A stretch of 64,000 nt of DNA from Rhabdornis inornatus (lineage: Eukaryota; Chordata; Aves; Passeriformes; Rhabdornithidae). Shown in pieces: positions 1 through 45,982 of the stretch. Each line of letters opens with the position of its first letter. Position 1 is the stretch's first letter. The position numbers were made by a program, and so were the translations under genes. Where the stretch lies: assembly GCA_013397075.1 (NCBI GenBank), contig VWZS01005931.1, positions 62,001 to 126,000 on the forward strand, given 5' to 3'. The notes under the pieces were generated by a model that made no database searches, was not told the DNA's origin, and worked only from the letters and a program-made list of their open reading frames with translations.

Positions 1-467
1 AATTCAAGTGAATCTCTGGGTATAGTCAACACCGTGAGGTTTACATATTTTTTGAGAGCTAACTACAGATCTTCACCTCCTCATTTCAGAGGAACACTCT
101 TTTCATCTCCCTGATGCACCTGAATTTCCAAATAGGTATAGTATTTCCCTTGTTCTTGCTTACGATGCAAGACAGAGCCACTCTGGACTGTGAAAGAGCA
201 GCCAAGCCCCGCTCTGGAGCTTGCTATCTCAGCAGCATATGCAGTTTTTCACCTTTTGAATACGAGCTGGTTTTCAAACACTGACCTATCAAACATGAAA
301 AGCTGCCAGCCTCAAAAGGAGCTGTGTGACAACAAGAGCAGTTTCCAGGTTCTCAAACCTCCAGTGTGTCAAGCTGTCACAGGCAACAGCAGCACACACA
401 GGGCTGACACACTTCCAAAGCTGTTTATAAACTGTTCTTAACTTGCAAGTGCCCCAGGCATCACCTA

Positions 468-35644
<35,177 letters not shown>

Positions 35645-35652
35645 TTCTGCTG

Positions 35653-36869
35653 CTGTGGAAGAATAACACTCAGATTATGCAATGAAAGGAAAGGAGAGAG
35701 ACATTTAATATTCCGTGCCACTGACGAGACTTAAAAGTGCTTGTTCTGCAGCACAAGTGCATAGAGAGCATTTTCTTGCAAGAGAAATGCAAGATTACCA
35801 TGTAGTAACAATATGACTTTGCCACCACATTATAGTATTTAAACCATAACCCTGCTGGAGTTTCCTCTCCTGTACCAGCCATTTCAAGATCTCTAAATCC
35901 AAGAAACCAATTATGTCACATTCTCCCACTGGATGCTTTATTAAAAGGAAAACATGGGACCAGAGTGTTATGACTAAAAGCTTGAGAGCTTTTCATCTGT
36001 GCTGCATGACTAGGAGAAAAAAAAAGCAACATTCTTTACCCCATAATTTATTTTTGGCCAATCCTGGAAATACTCGATCTCCACGAACTCCAGATTTCAC
36101 TGATAACAGCTTTGCTTCTTCCAAGCACAGAGTGGGATTATAAGAAGAAAATAATGCACGATTAAACCTTTTAATTTACAAGGTAAAGCATCAGATACTT
36201 CTAAAATAACAGCAGCTTCTACATCCCAGATGTACCTGGGGTACCTCTTGGCAATCCAACACCATGGATGCCTTATCTGAAGGATTAAAAATGTACCCAG
36301 CCTAACTGTATAAACAGGTTAAAAATCAGGAAAGACACAATTCAAATCCTGAACTGAGAAAAAATGGGACAAAATTTACTGTTCATTGTAACTGTGAATC
36401 ACATCTTCCCAACTGCACCAATCAAATTCATTTCCAGAAATGTCTGTTCCAGTTTCATTTTCGGGACTAAGGCAGAAAAAAAAAAAAGGCAGAAACAGAA
36501 GATAAAGATTTGCTGTGTAAATAGCATATGCGATGAGGAAAGTTCTTGAAGGGCAGCAAGTGCCCTCTAGAACAGGCAGTGCACAATTGTTCCTTTTATG
36601 AACTGTCCATTTTGTCCCTGCCGCTTCCTCCAAACACTGCGGCTCCTAGTCACAGGGGCAAAGTGAATCCATCCGGGGGCATTCTCAACTGCTCTCCCAA
36701 ATCAGTCCCAAGCCTCAAAAACGAATGGGATCCTAAACGTGGTTATTAAACAACCGTACTTCTGACACGGGCTCTAAAAGCCCCAAGCTCTCAGCCCAGT
36801 TTTCAAAACAGGAAATCTGAGCTGCGAGGAAAACGACAGACAAACCGCAAACGCCAAGATGTTCAAGTG
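35653..36869 (-). other. TLK2 5' UTR intron
   Basis: Sequence between the start-codon exon and the CpG island. It ends in the tandem acceptor CACAGCAG. Contains a short A run near 36,477 and nothing else recognised. Confidence 0.7.
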
Positions 36870-37705
36870 TTCCCAGGGCTCTCGCCCATCATGGGGCGAC
36901 CAAGGAATCGCATCCTCACACCGGGATGCTGCTCTGGGAAGGGGCTGACACAAGGTCCCCCGCCGGGAACTGCCCCGGGACCCGCTACACCCCTCCAAGC
37001 AGAGCTGGCATTTCCTCCCGGGAGGGGATTTAGAGCACCCCTCTCCTACCCACTCGGGACGCAGAGGCACCAGCCGCCGAGCGAGCAGCCTTGCCCCGCT
37101 GCCAGCTGCTACACCGCCTCGGCCTCTTCCTCCTCCTCCTCCCCTCCAGCACCGCCTCAACCCTCAGCCCGAGGCTCCGGAGGCCGTGCCCACCCTCCGC
37201 CACCCCCGCGCTGCCCCCAGCTCTCACCCTCACCCGCTAGGCCGGGCTGGGCCGCGGGGCCTGCCCTGCTCCGCGCCCGGCGAGGGGCCCAGGCCGCGCT
37301 ACCGCCGCCCTGGGGCTCAGGCCGCGGCCCTCCGGCCGTGACCCGACCCGGCCCGCGGTACTAGCCCCTGCCACCGCCTCCCCCGTGGCCGCCCCCACCC
37401 AGTCTCGGGCCGGGCGGGGACCAGACGAGAGGTGTCCCCGCGCTGCCCCCGCCGCCCCTGGGGGTCTCACCTGGCGCTGCCGCTCCTGCCGCCGCTGCCC
37501 GGCCCAGCGCTTACCGGGCACCGCGCGGATCCCACCGCCGCCGGGGGCAGGAGCAGCAGCAGCAGCAGGAGGAGGAGGAGGAGAAGAAGGAGGGAGGGAA
37601 CCTGCTGCGGCGGAGGCACGGGCGGGAAGAGGAGGCCGGGAGCGGCTCCGCGGCCTCTGCCGCGGGCACTGGGGCTGAATAGGGCGGAGGGGAAGGGTGG
37701 CAGGG
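36870..37705 (-). promoter_or_regulatory. TLK2: CpG island / TLK2 promoter region
   Basis: Very GC- and CpG-rich DNA placed just upstream of the TLK2 start-codon exon and running into an assembly gap. No TATA box is evident, which fits a housekeeping CpG promoter. Minus-strand donors that could end a non-coding first exon are GCCCG|GTAAGC (exon end 37,515) and GCCAG|GTGAGA (exon end 37,471). Promoter assignment is by position and composition only. Confidence 0.8.
37516..37680 (-). other. Candidate TLK2 non-coding first exon with CTG/CTC triplet run
   Basis: Minus-strand DNA ending at the strong donor GTAAGC (37,514-37,509). It contains an interrupted CTC/CTG triplet tract (plus-strand AGC and AGG repeats at about 37,551-37,597). 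The 5' limit is unknown, and the alternative donor at 37,471 would make the exon longer. A transcript is needed to place it. Confidence 0.45.
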
Positions 37706-37942
37706 NNNNNNNNNNNNNNNNNNNNNNNNNNNNNNNNNNNNNNNNNNNNNNNNNNNNNNNNNNNNNNNNNNNNNNNNNNNNNNNNNNNNNNNNNNNNNNN
37801 NNNNNNNNNNNNNNNNNNNNNNNNNNNNNNNNNNNNNNNNNNNNNNNNNNNNNNNNNNNNNNNNNNNNNNNNNNNNNNNNNNNNNNNNNNNNNNNNNNNN
37901 NNNNNNNNNNNNNNNNNNNNNNNNNNNNNNNNNNNNNNNNNN
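37706..37942. other. Assembly gap (237 N)
   Basis: Run of undetermined bases inside the CpG-rich promoter block. The true length and content are unknown. Open frames spanning it are artefacts. Confidence 1.
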
Positions 37943-38210
37943 AGGGCTGGGGGGCAACAGAATGTCAAGGTGGACTGTGGGGTCGTGGAGGGATAAGGGG
38001 GCAGGAACAAGGGGACGGTCGGATCCAGCCTTGGGTTGGGGTCAGGGCTGAGGGTCAGCAAGGTGGGGGCAGGGGGTGATCACAGGTGGCAGGGCAGCAA
38101 GGGTCAGGGTCCTAGGGGGGCCAGAGTGTGCTGGGGAGTGACAGGCTTAAGGAGGGGGTCAGATCCAGCCAGGGCTGGGGGGGGCGGGACAGGGCAGGCC
38201 TAGGGACATG
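37943..38210. other. G-run-rich segment beside the gap
   Basis: The plus strand carries many runs of three or more G separated by short spacers, with two similar blocks around GATCCAGCC (about 38,021 and 38,162) that hint at a decayed minisatellite. Such sequence can form G-quadruplexes and often stops sequencing, which may explain the gap. No gene is seen. Confidence 0.6.
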
Positions 38211-39759
38211 TCACCACCAGGGGAGCAGAGGTTGACCTACCCCCTGCCCCAGGATGGCCCAGAGAAGGGGTGCAGGTATGACATCCATGCACCCCCCAGT
38301 TCTTCACCTCCTCTCCAGTCCACCTTACACACCCACGAGCAGTCTCACTCCCCAAACCACCCTCATTCCCCCGAGGGAGAGTGCAAGGGCACCTCAGCAC
38401 CCCCAATTCACCCCCGCTCCATCCCTGCCCCCTGGGAACACCACCTGGAACGGGCCCCCTGGTTCAAGGCTGATGAAACACGGCTATCATGTGTGAGAGA
38501 CAACCCTCAGCAGCCCCATGACACACAGTCCACAGCTCTTTCCAAGGCCAAGCTGCCACCATAGTCGGGAAAACAGCCCCCAATATTAATAAAGAGAGGG
38601 CTTGTCCTGGCTGGAGTGGAGCAATTCCATCACAGTTCATTTGGCTCATTGCAGGCGGCGGGGGCAGGACCCAAAGCGCTGCGGGTGTTGCACCCGCTCG
38701 CTCCAAGGCTGAATCAGCTTTCTGAAAAGCAAACAAGCAGGAGAGGATTGTTGGGAAAGGAAGTGGCCAGGCCTGTCCAAGGGGAGGCAGGCGCGGATTA
38801 GCAATGGAAGCGGAGGTTCCTGGAGCTCGATAAGGGATTCGCCAGGGCTGGGAACGCCAAGGGACATCCGTCACCTCCCCTTCACTGCGTGACATCGAGC
38901 GATTTATGACCGAACTGGAAGCGACTAGTTTGGCAAAAGGGATGCAGAAAGGAGCCGGCAGAAGATCGTGGAAAAACCGCTTCTGCAAGGCGACGGGGGA
39001 ATCTGTGTTATTTTAAAATTGCTAATTGATCATACTTTGTTAAGTCAGTGCAGCAAATGGCTCTGGGAGCGCTGCCTGCTCATGCAAGATGCTTTTCCCA
39101 TGCTTTAATCTGTCTTTTTCTCAGTACAAGAGCCACTCCAGTTTCAGCTCCCGCTCTGTAAGTCACATTTTCGGCACAACTGGTGGCAGGAATTTGTAAA
39201 ATAAATAATTAAATAAATAGTGTTTTGTGTCTGTGTTGGGTTGTGGGTTTCTTTTAAAGAAAAAATCCTGGAGTAAATATTACATCAACTGGTAGCTAAT
39301 TACAGCCATTTAGGGAACTTTAATTACGACCACTTGCAGTGAACATTGTTGAAAGAGGTTTAAATTTCATTTGTGCATTTCAGTTTGATTTTGGATGGAG
39401 AGAAGTTGTGGGAGCTGTTACGCCCAATAAAGGGACTGACTTACCGAACCCCCAGCTCTTCTGGACTCCCCTTCACTGCCCTTAGAAACACCTCCAACTC
39501 TAAAAGGAGCAGTTCACCCCCTCAGAGCGCCGGGCAGGAATTGGACACCAGTAACACCCAATCTACAGTACTGTCCCCCCCCTTTGTGTTTTAGGGGTGA
39601 TGGGGGTCACTTAGGTCTAATTTTCCCTGTGCTTTTTGGATAGTGCTCGATGGGGCACTTCCTCCTCCTTCTCCATGCATTGCCAGAGACTGCATTGTCA
39701 GGTATCACAATGCCATCAGTATTTCCACGTAGGCCACCAGAAGAAACTTTTGCTGTCAG

Positions 39760-39925
39760 AGAATCACAGAACGGTTTATGTTGGAAGGGACCCCAAAGCC
39801 CATCCCATTCCACTCTGTACCATGGGCAGGGACATCTTTCACCAGACCAGGCTGCTCTAAGACCCATCCAACCTGGCCTTGGACACTTTCAGGGATGGGG
39901 CAGCCACAGCCTCTGACATTTCCCG
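39760..39925 (-). mobile_element. CR1 LINE 3' fragment
   Basis: The plus strand shows the reverse complement of the CR1 tail: AATCACAGAACGGTTTATG, GGAAGGGACC and CCAACCTGGCCTTGGACAC. Short 5'-truncated copy in the intergenic region. Confidence 0.9.
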
Positions 39926-40980
39926 ATGGTTGTTTGCTCACTGTCATTTTCACTGCAATCACAGACTAACACCACTCTTCTCCTTCCCTCTGGCAGGACC
40001 AAATTCCCAGGGAGAGCCTCCTGGAGAATCCATTGCAGCCAGGAATGCTTTCCAAGACATCCCTTGATGCACTGCTGAGTTCCAGGCCTCACACAGGACC
40101 CATGGCCACAGCCCTGGGCTCTGCTGGGTCAGGCTGGAACAGGAGGTAGTGATATCTGATAAGGAATGGAAAAACTGAGGTAGCACCATCCTCCTCCTGT
40201 GACTCCCCTTCTCCTGCCCTGCATTCCTCTGAAATAATTTGGGTTTCTCTTCTCACTTTCAAATTCAGGACTGGGGCACATCCCCTTCAGCACATTCTGG
40301 AAAGGCGGTCCTTGTGTTTTGCAGTCCAAGGGCTCTTCTAGCTCAGCTCCTGGATGTCCAGCAGCTCATCCTCAGCTGTAGTCTTTCCTGATGCTCCTCT
40401 GCTGCACACTCAACTATGGTCCTCTCCACCTTCATCCTCTGAAGAGCAGCTCAAAGCAACACTTCCAGCTGCAGTTTCCTTTCCAAGATGCCGAAATTGC
40501 ACCTCACACCATATATAGCAGCTGGTCCCTTTGTGAAACAGTGAGGGAAGGAATCATCAAGTTTTAACTGTATTTCTGGCTATAAGCAGAGATTTCAGAG
40601 CAGCCTTTAAGAATCCCACTTGCTGTCAACAAAGTACAGGTAGGTACAAGGGATTTTAGACAAGTTTGTCAGATAACAGTAGGAAGAAAGTTACTTGAAT
40701 AACTTTCCCAGTGATCAGTAATCTCAGAACTTTTTCCTCCTACACTCCATCAGGACACAGCTCTGAATGGGGACGCACTGCACAGGCCAGCCTGGTAGAA
40801 CACTTCCAAGCATGCTGTGCCAGCACATCTGAGATTGGGCTCCCTGGAACAGCAAAGGTCTCTCAGGTAAAAATACAATTATCAGTGTTGACACATCACA
40901 CTCGGACTGTTTTTTATAACATCTTCTCTGCTGGGAACTGATCTCCCAGGTTTGGACTCAGCAGAGAATTTGTGGACTGT

Positions 40981-41011
40981 TTTTTTTTGTTTTTTTTTTT
41001 TTTTTAATTGT
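40981..41011. repeat. T-rich low-complexity tract
   Basis: Long T run interrupted by single G, followed by TTTG/TTGTTG-type sequence. Simple repeat in the intergenic region. Confidence 0.9.
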
Positions 41012-43084
41012 TTGGTTTTTGTTGTTGGTTTATTTTAAATAAGAAGAGCCAACTTATCAGAATGTGCTTCTGGTCAGAAAAGGTCAGTTTGTTCTTACAG
41101 GGAAAGATTTGCTCTTCAAAGTTGCTGGAATATGTAAGTAGTTCATCATTTTGTACAGGAAATTTTTTGAGTCAATTAAAAATTCTAATGTCAACTTCTA
41201 AGGTAGTACTTCTAAAAGCTTATACAGCTGCAAAACTAAAACAATGTAAGGTTAAAACTCAAGATTCTCCATTGTATTTCCCCATTGTATTAGTTAGGGA
41301 ACAATTTCTGTCTGTTTCATGTTCTGGCCCAGCAAGAGAAGAGACTATTTGGACCTCCAAGAATTTTCATGCAGGAAAACTCCTTCCAGCCCACACCTGA
41401 GCGACGTATGAAACTATTCTGTTTTTCTTTTTTTTACCTTCACTTTTTAAGAGCCCCTGAGCTCAGGTCCTTTCAGAGAAGCTGGTTAAGAGCAACAGAG
41501 TGTGTACATGGCTGACCAAATATTATCTCATCCATGGGGACAAGTCAGCTTTCCTCCACCATCAGCTCTGCCAAATCACTCGTGTGCACATCCCACTCTC
41601 CAGGTCTGCCATCAACCAATGTTAATGCCTCTGATTACATTGCTGTGGTAGCTCTCCTCTTCCTGTCTCAGCCTCCTTGGATGTCAGTAATATCCCTAGT
41701 ACACAGCACTTTTATCATGTTTTGAAGAACAACTCAGCTGCCACAGCCATTTTCTTTGTCACTGGACTCTACCAGAGCTTGCAGCTCCCCTCCACAGGCA
41801 CAGCACACACAGCAAAACAGCAGCAACCCCTGCCTTCCCACCATAGCCCCTCTAACCCACAGGTTAGATTAGACGAAAATTGGGTAAGATTTTATAGAGA
41901 TTTTAACAGAGCATGTAACAAGCTCCTTCTGCCTTCAATTTTGAAAAGATAAAATGTCAGAAGCCAAGATTCTGATCTTTTAAATGTGTTTTTGGTGACT
42001 TTTCTTTGCCTCTGCTTTCCAGGCTTGTGGAATACACTAACTGCATTTTCCCAAGCATTTCTGTACTGCCACAAGGTCTGTAAATCTACTGACATAAGGC
42101 ACAGAAAAGAAGAGCTGAGATTCCTCAGTGGTACTGAGGCAGCTGGGGACTGGAGAAAAACAACAAATAGCCTGAACCTTTAAAACGTAAAAGCTGGCAT
42201 GAGTGATCTAAAATCCAAAGATATTACAGCACTGGGAAAAAAAAACTCAACCAAAACCTCAAAAGTACAACACTCAATGGGCTTTTAAAGATTTTAGCAC
42301 TAGGGGATGATGTCACCTCCAGGCATCACATCCAGAAGAAGCTGACCCTTGTCTGCACGGCAGATTTTCTTAGACCTAATGAGGCATGAGCTGCTAGTGA
42401 AGATTTATATAGGCTTGGGGCATTCAAAACATGTCACCCTTGTGCAGACACTTGTCTACTAAGGGTAAGGCTTCTGCCACACTAGGAACATTGAAAGCGT
42501 CTTTCCTAATTTTTCTTAGGGAGAAAACCGGTATTTGAGCGCATCAAAGACAACATGCCATTGCCTGACTCCTTCCTGAGGCCTTTCCGATAGCCTCCAC
42601 CCTCCCACACAATGGAGTTTATCTCTGAGGTTGTTCCTGCCCCTCCCTCTGTCTACATCTTCAGGTATCTCATTAGGGATGCTTTGATACCCAAATCCAG
42701 TAGGAAAGCATCCAGGTCACTCAGCCTCCACAGAAGCAGCAAGCCACGTACAGCCTCAGAGCCCTGATCCAAGGCAAGGCTGTACTGCTGCTGGAGGAAG
42801 AAGGCAGCTGTGTGCAGCCACGTGGAACTGTGCAGCCACCACGGCCCAGTCGAGGGGAACCAAACCTTGCAGGCAGGAAAGGAACACCTCTGCGATCCCA
42901 AAACACACAGTACTGGAAATATCCAGTGGTTCTGCAAGCACCTGAAACAATGTGATTCTCGTGAAGGTGCCAGCAAGTCCTTCCCTGTCATCGCTAACTC
43001 TCGGATTCCCAGAATATAAAAGGACTTTATTCTCAAAAGGGTTTGCCCCCTGCTTCTCTTTCTCTGGCATAAAATGGGCAAAAC

Positions 43085-43448
43085 TGTGGGAAGAGATGGG
43101 ATGGAGTTGAGCTGCAGGCTGTGGCACGCACCTGCAGAAGCACATCAGAGCACAAAGAAGCACATGGCAGCACAGAGGCTTGTCTCCACCTGACCTTGGG
43201 GGAGGAGGTGTCAAGTGCAGAGCCCTGCAGAGAGGAGCCTGCTGGAAGCTGACAGACGGGTGAACAGAGCGTCATCACCCCACAGAAGGACACTGAGAGA
43301 GTGTGTTGCTGACATGCTGTGTGGTCACTTAATGAGAATTACCAGGTAAGGAAATACCGTGTCTTGATGAAATGTATAAAACTAGCTCATTTCTTTGCAT
43401 AAACGGCTCAGACTCCCTGCTGGTCTGAGTCCATGCCTCAGTTTTACA
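43085..43448 (+). repeat. 5' LTR of the ERVK-like element
   Basis: TG...CA bounded. It contains a TATA-like TATAAA at 43,375-43,380. Where the right LTR has AATAAA, this copy reads CATAAA (43,398-43,403). A consensus splice donor, CAG|GTAAGG, lies upstream of the TATA box near 43,346. Confidence 0.92.
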
Positions 43449-43450
43449 AA

Positions 43451-43473
43451 TGGCGTCCTGCATAGGGACTTGA
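43451..43473 (+). other. Degenerate tRNA-Lys-type primer binding site
   Basis: Starts two bases after the left LTR with TGGCG and continues to AGGGACTTGA, the two ends of the usual Lys3-type site. The middle carries substitutions and one extra base, so pairing would be imperfect. Confidence 0.65.
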
Positions 43474-45602
43474 TAGGCAACTAGAGGTTGCACTGATGGT
43501 GATGCTTGGCTGAACTTTAAAGGGGGCTGAAAGAAAGCCGGGAGCTGAAAAAAAGCTCATGGCACCAATCGACCTTTCCATAGGATGGAGGATAGCAGCC
43601 AAGAATGATGGAGGATGGTGTATTCCAGGAACAGAACATCCCAGAGACATTAGAAGAGATTTTGAAAAAGCACAGCAGGAAAGTTGAAGCTATAGATTTG
43701 GACAGACTCTTCTGGGCAGAAGACTGTGATTCAACTTCAGATGATACCAGTATTTTTGATTCTAGACATGGGACACTTTCGGAGACGTGTTGTGGGACTG
43801 AGTTATGCAAGTTGACGCAGTGCTGACAAAAGCTTTTGTGTCCATGGCAGATTGTGTGTGAAGGGCTCATGGCGCATGTGGCTGCAGACTGGACAAATTA
43901 TACTTGTGCCACTGCAGCAGCCGTGATGACCGCTTCTGTGCCACCAGTGAATGACCGTAAGTCTGCCACGGGAGGAGAACCAGAAGATGGCTCCTGGTTC
44001 CCTGACCCATTTGATCTTGGAGGAGACCCGGACAGTATTGTAGAAGAGCTCATGCCACCCTGCGCCATCAGCTGGAGCCATGTCATAGTGACTGCTGAGC
44101 TCGGGGGACCCTTCGTGGCAGCACGTTCCCTCTCTGTCTGCCCTCTGTGAGAGTGTAGCAGCGATAGGAGGGGAGCGTGCAGAGCCATGGGGGCACAGTA
44201 CTGTAGCGGCAATGCCAAGCGCGCTGTGCTGAGCACATGGTGGCAAGCACGTGGCAGGGCCACGCCAGCAAGCACATGGCACAGCCAGGGGATGGTGCTG
44301 AATGCTGCACTGGCGACATAGCGGGTCTGGCAGGACACGTGCAGCTCTGCATGTGGGCAGTAAGAAGGCGACCCAAGGAGCCTCTCGGCACTGGCAGGGG
44401 CAGCACTGTGTCCTTGTTCCCTATGTGTGGCAGGATGTGCCTGGGGAGACGTGGCCACCATCTTGTGCAGGGGCTGCTGCAAGCTTGGCACGTCATTCCT
44501 GCAGCTGGACCGTGAAACTCTCCTGTTTTTGTTACTCAGAATGTTGCCACAATCCTGGACCCTATCTCAAAGACTGCTTTGTTACCACACCACCTTGTGA
44601 CCCCCTGCATTGTTCTAATTGCTTTTTGTTATGGATGCTCCTGTGTGCAAGTCATATTTTGTTCTTGCTAAAAACTAACTTTATGTTTTCACTAAGCTGT
44701 AGACTTTGACACGACTGTTAATAAGATTTAAGGTTAACTGTGTGATGCTAGTGTATTTCTGGATCCAGATAGCATTAATATGTAGAGTTTTTATGAAGGA
44801 ATTTAGTTACAAAGTAGTTATTTTATTTTACTTATATGCATTCTTTTGGTTGCATTAATAAAGGCTTGCTTGTAGGTATTTTGGGGAAACCCTCCCAGTT
44901 CAGGCTTGGGCCCTGGCCAAGCCTCAGCCCTGGCTGCTTAGGGAAGTATACCATCAGACCCAAGAATTTCTGCACTGAAAGTGTAATCAAGTAATTCTGA
45001 CTTGCTGATTTGGTCTTATAAAAGTTGGACCCACTTGTGAGGTAAACTTGAAAACCTTGTCTGGGAAAGGTTTTCCAGGTCCTGTGAAATGGGGCTCCCC
45101 AGCCATGGCAGACTCTGGGTGACGGTAAAGCATTTAGGCAGTTAAAGGTATTTCCTAGCTTATTTTTGCTCTGTAGTACTTGTTGTTTTATTAGATGCAT
45201 TGTTTTACTGGGTTGAAATATGTTCATATTATAGTTGTTAAAACAAGAAAGAAGGGTGCAGGGATGGGATATATCCCTCATGACCTAACCCCAGTCAAAC
45301 AACATTTCTGTGAATCACAAGCTCACTCAGGCTTAGTAAGAATCTTGAAAGTAGAAAACTGGAAGGACCCTTTCCGTTGATAACTGGGGGGGGGCAAAAA
45401 TATGCTTGTGTTTCCACAGATTCCAATCCATGATGGGTACCTGCAAGAGTGATCCAACCAGCCTTGGTTGCTCTGGCTTTATCATCAGTTTGTGGGGAAG
45501 CTGAGGGAACAATATGAATGGAGCCTGTTTAGTTCAGGTTGTGGGTCAAACATATTCTAATGTTGGGAGTGTTTTGTTTTGTGATTCTTGTTTGTATAAA
45601 AC

Positions 45603-45615
45603 AAAAAAGAGGGAA
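45603..45615 (+). other. Polypurine tract
   Basis: AAAAAAGAGGGAA lies directly before the right LTR start at 45,617, where plus-strand priming would begin. Confidence 0.75.
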
Positions 45616-45616
45616 T

Positions 45617-45982
45617 TGTGGGAAGAGATGGGACGGAGTTGAGCTGCAGGCTGTGGCACGCACCTGCAGAAGCACATCAGAGCACAAAGAAGCACATGGC
45701 AGCACAGAGGCTTGTCTCCACCTGACCTTGGGGGAGGAGGTGTCAAGTGCAGAGCCCTGCAGAGAGGAGCCTGCTGGAAGCTGACAGACGGGTGAACAGA
45801 GCGTCATCACCCCACAGAAGGACACTGAGAGAGTGTGTTGCTGACATGGCTGTGTGGTCACTTAATGAGAATTACCAGGTAAGGAAATACCGTGTCTTGA
45901 AGAAGTGTATAAAACTAGCTCATTTCTTTGAATAAACGGCTCAGATTCCCTGCTGGTCTGAGTCCGCGCCTCAGTTGTTACA
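45617..45982 (+). repeat. 3' LTR of the ERVK-like element
   Basis: Repeats the left LTR at about 98% identity. TATAAA at 45,908-45,913 and an intact AATAAA poly(A) signal at 45,931-45,936. The right flank CATAAC pairs with CAAAAC on the left. Confidence 0.92.

Larger units (their letters stand above)
38211..43084. other. Intergenic DNA between the TLK2 promoter and the ERV
   Basis: No conserved gene seen. It holds the CR1 at 39,760-39,925, a T tract at 40,981, and an AT-rich homeodomain-site-like patch at 39,001-39,345. Minus-strand open frames at 38,464-38,988 (174 codons) and 42,653-43,081 (142 codons) resemble no family I know. Confidence 0.7.
43085..45982 (+). mobile_element. Two-LTR endogenous retrovirus, class II (ERVK-like), non-autonomous
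   Basis: Two near-identical direct repeats (364 and 366 bp, 7 substitutions and two 1-base indels) start TGTGGGAAG and end in TTACA. The flanks CAAAAC and CATAAC are a 6-bp target-site duplication with one mismatch, and six bases is typical of class II. A primer-binding-site-like sequence resembling the tRNA-Lys complement follows the left LTR, and a purine tract precedes the right LTR. The 2.2-kb interior has only short open frames (for example 43,605-43,826 and 43,836-44,150) that I cannot assign to gag or env, and no reverse transcriptase or integrase motif, so it would depend on other elements for movement. The low LTR divergence suggests a fairly recent insertion. Confidence 0.9.

Noticed and set aside
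37237..38079. Long open frames (up to 274 codons) on both strands across the CpG island
   Set aside because: They span the 237-base gap and owe their length to GC-rich sequence lacking stop codons; no protein motif is visible.
38464..38988. 174-codon minus-strand open frame upstream of the TLK2 promoter
   Set aside because: No recognisable domain, irregular composition and no splice or promoter context; likely a chance frame in GC-rich DNA.
41008..41400. 130-codon plus-strand open frame
   Set aside because: Begins in a T-rich simple repeat and shows no domain; probably chance.
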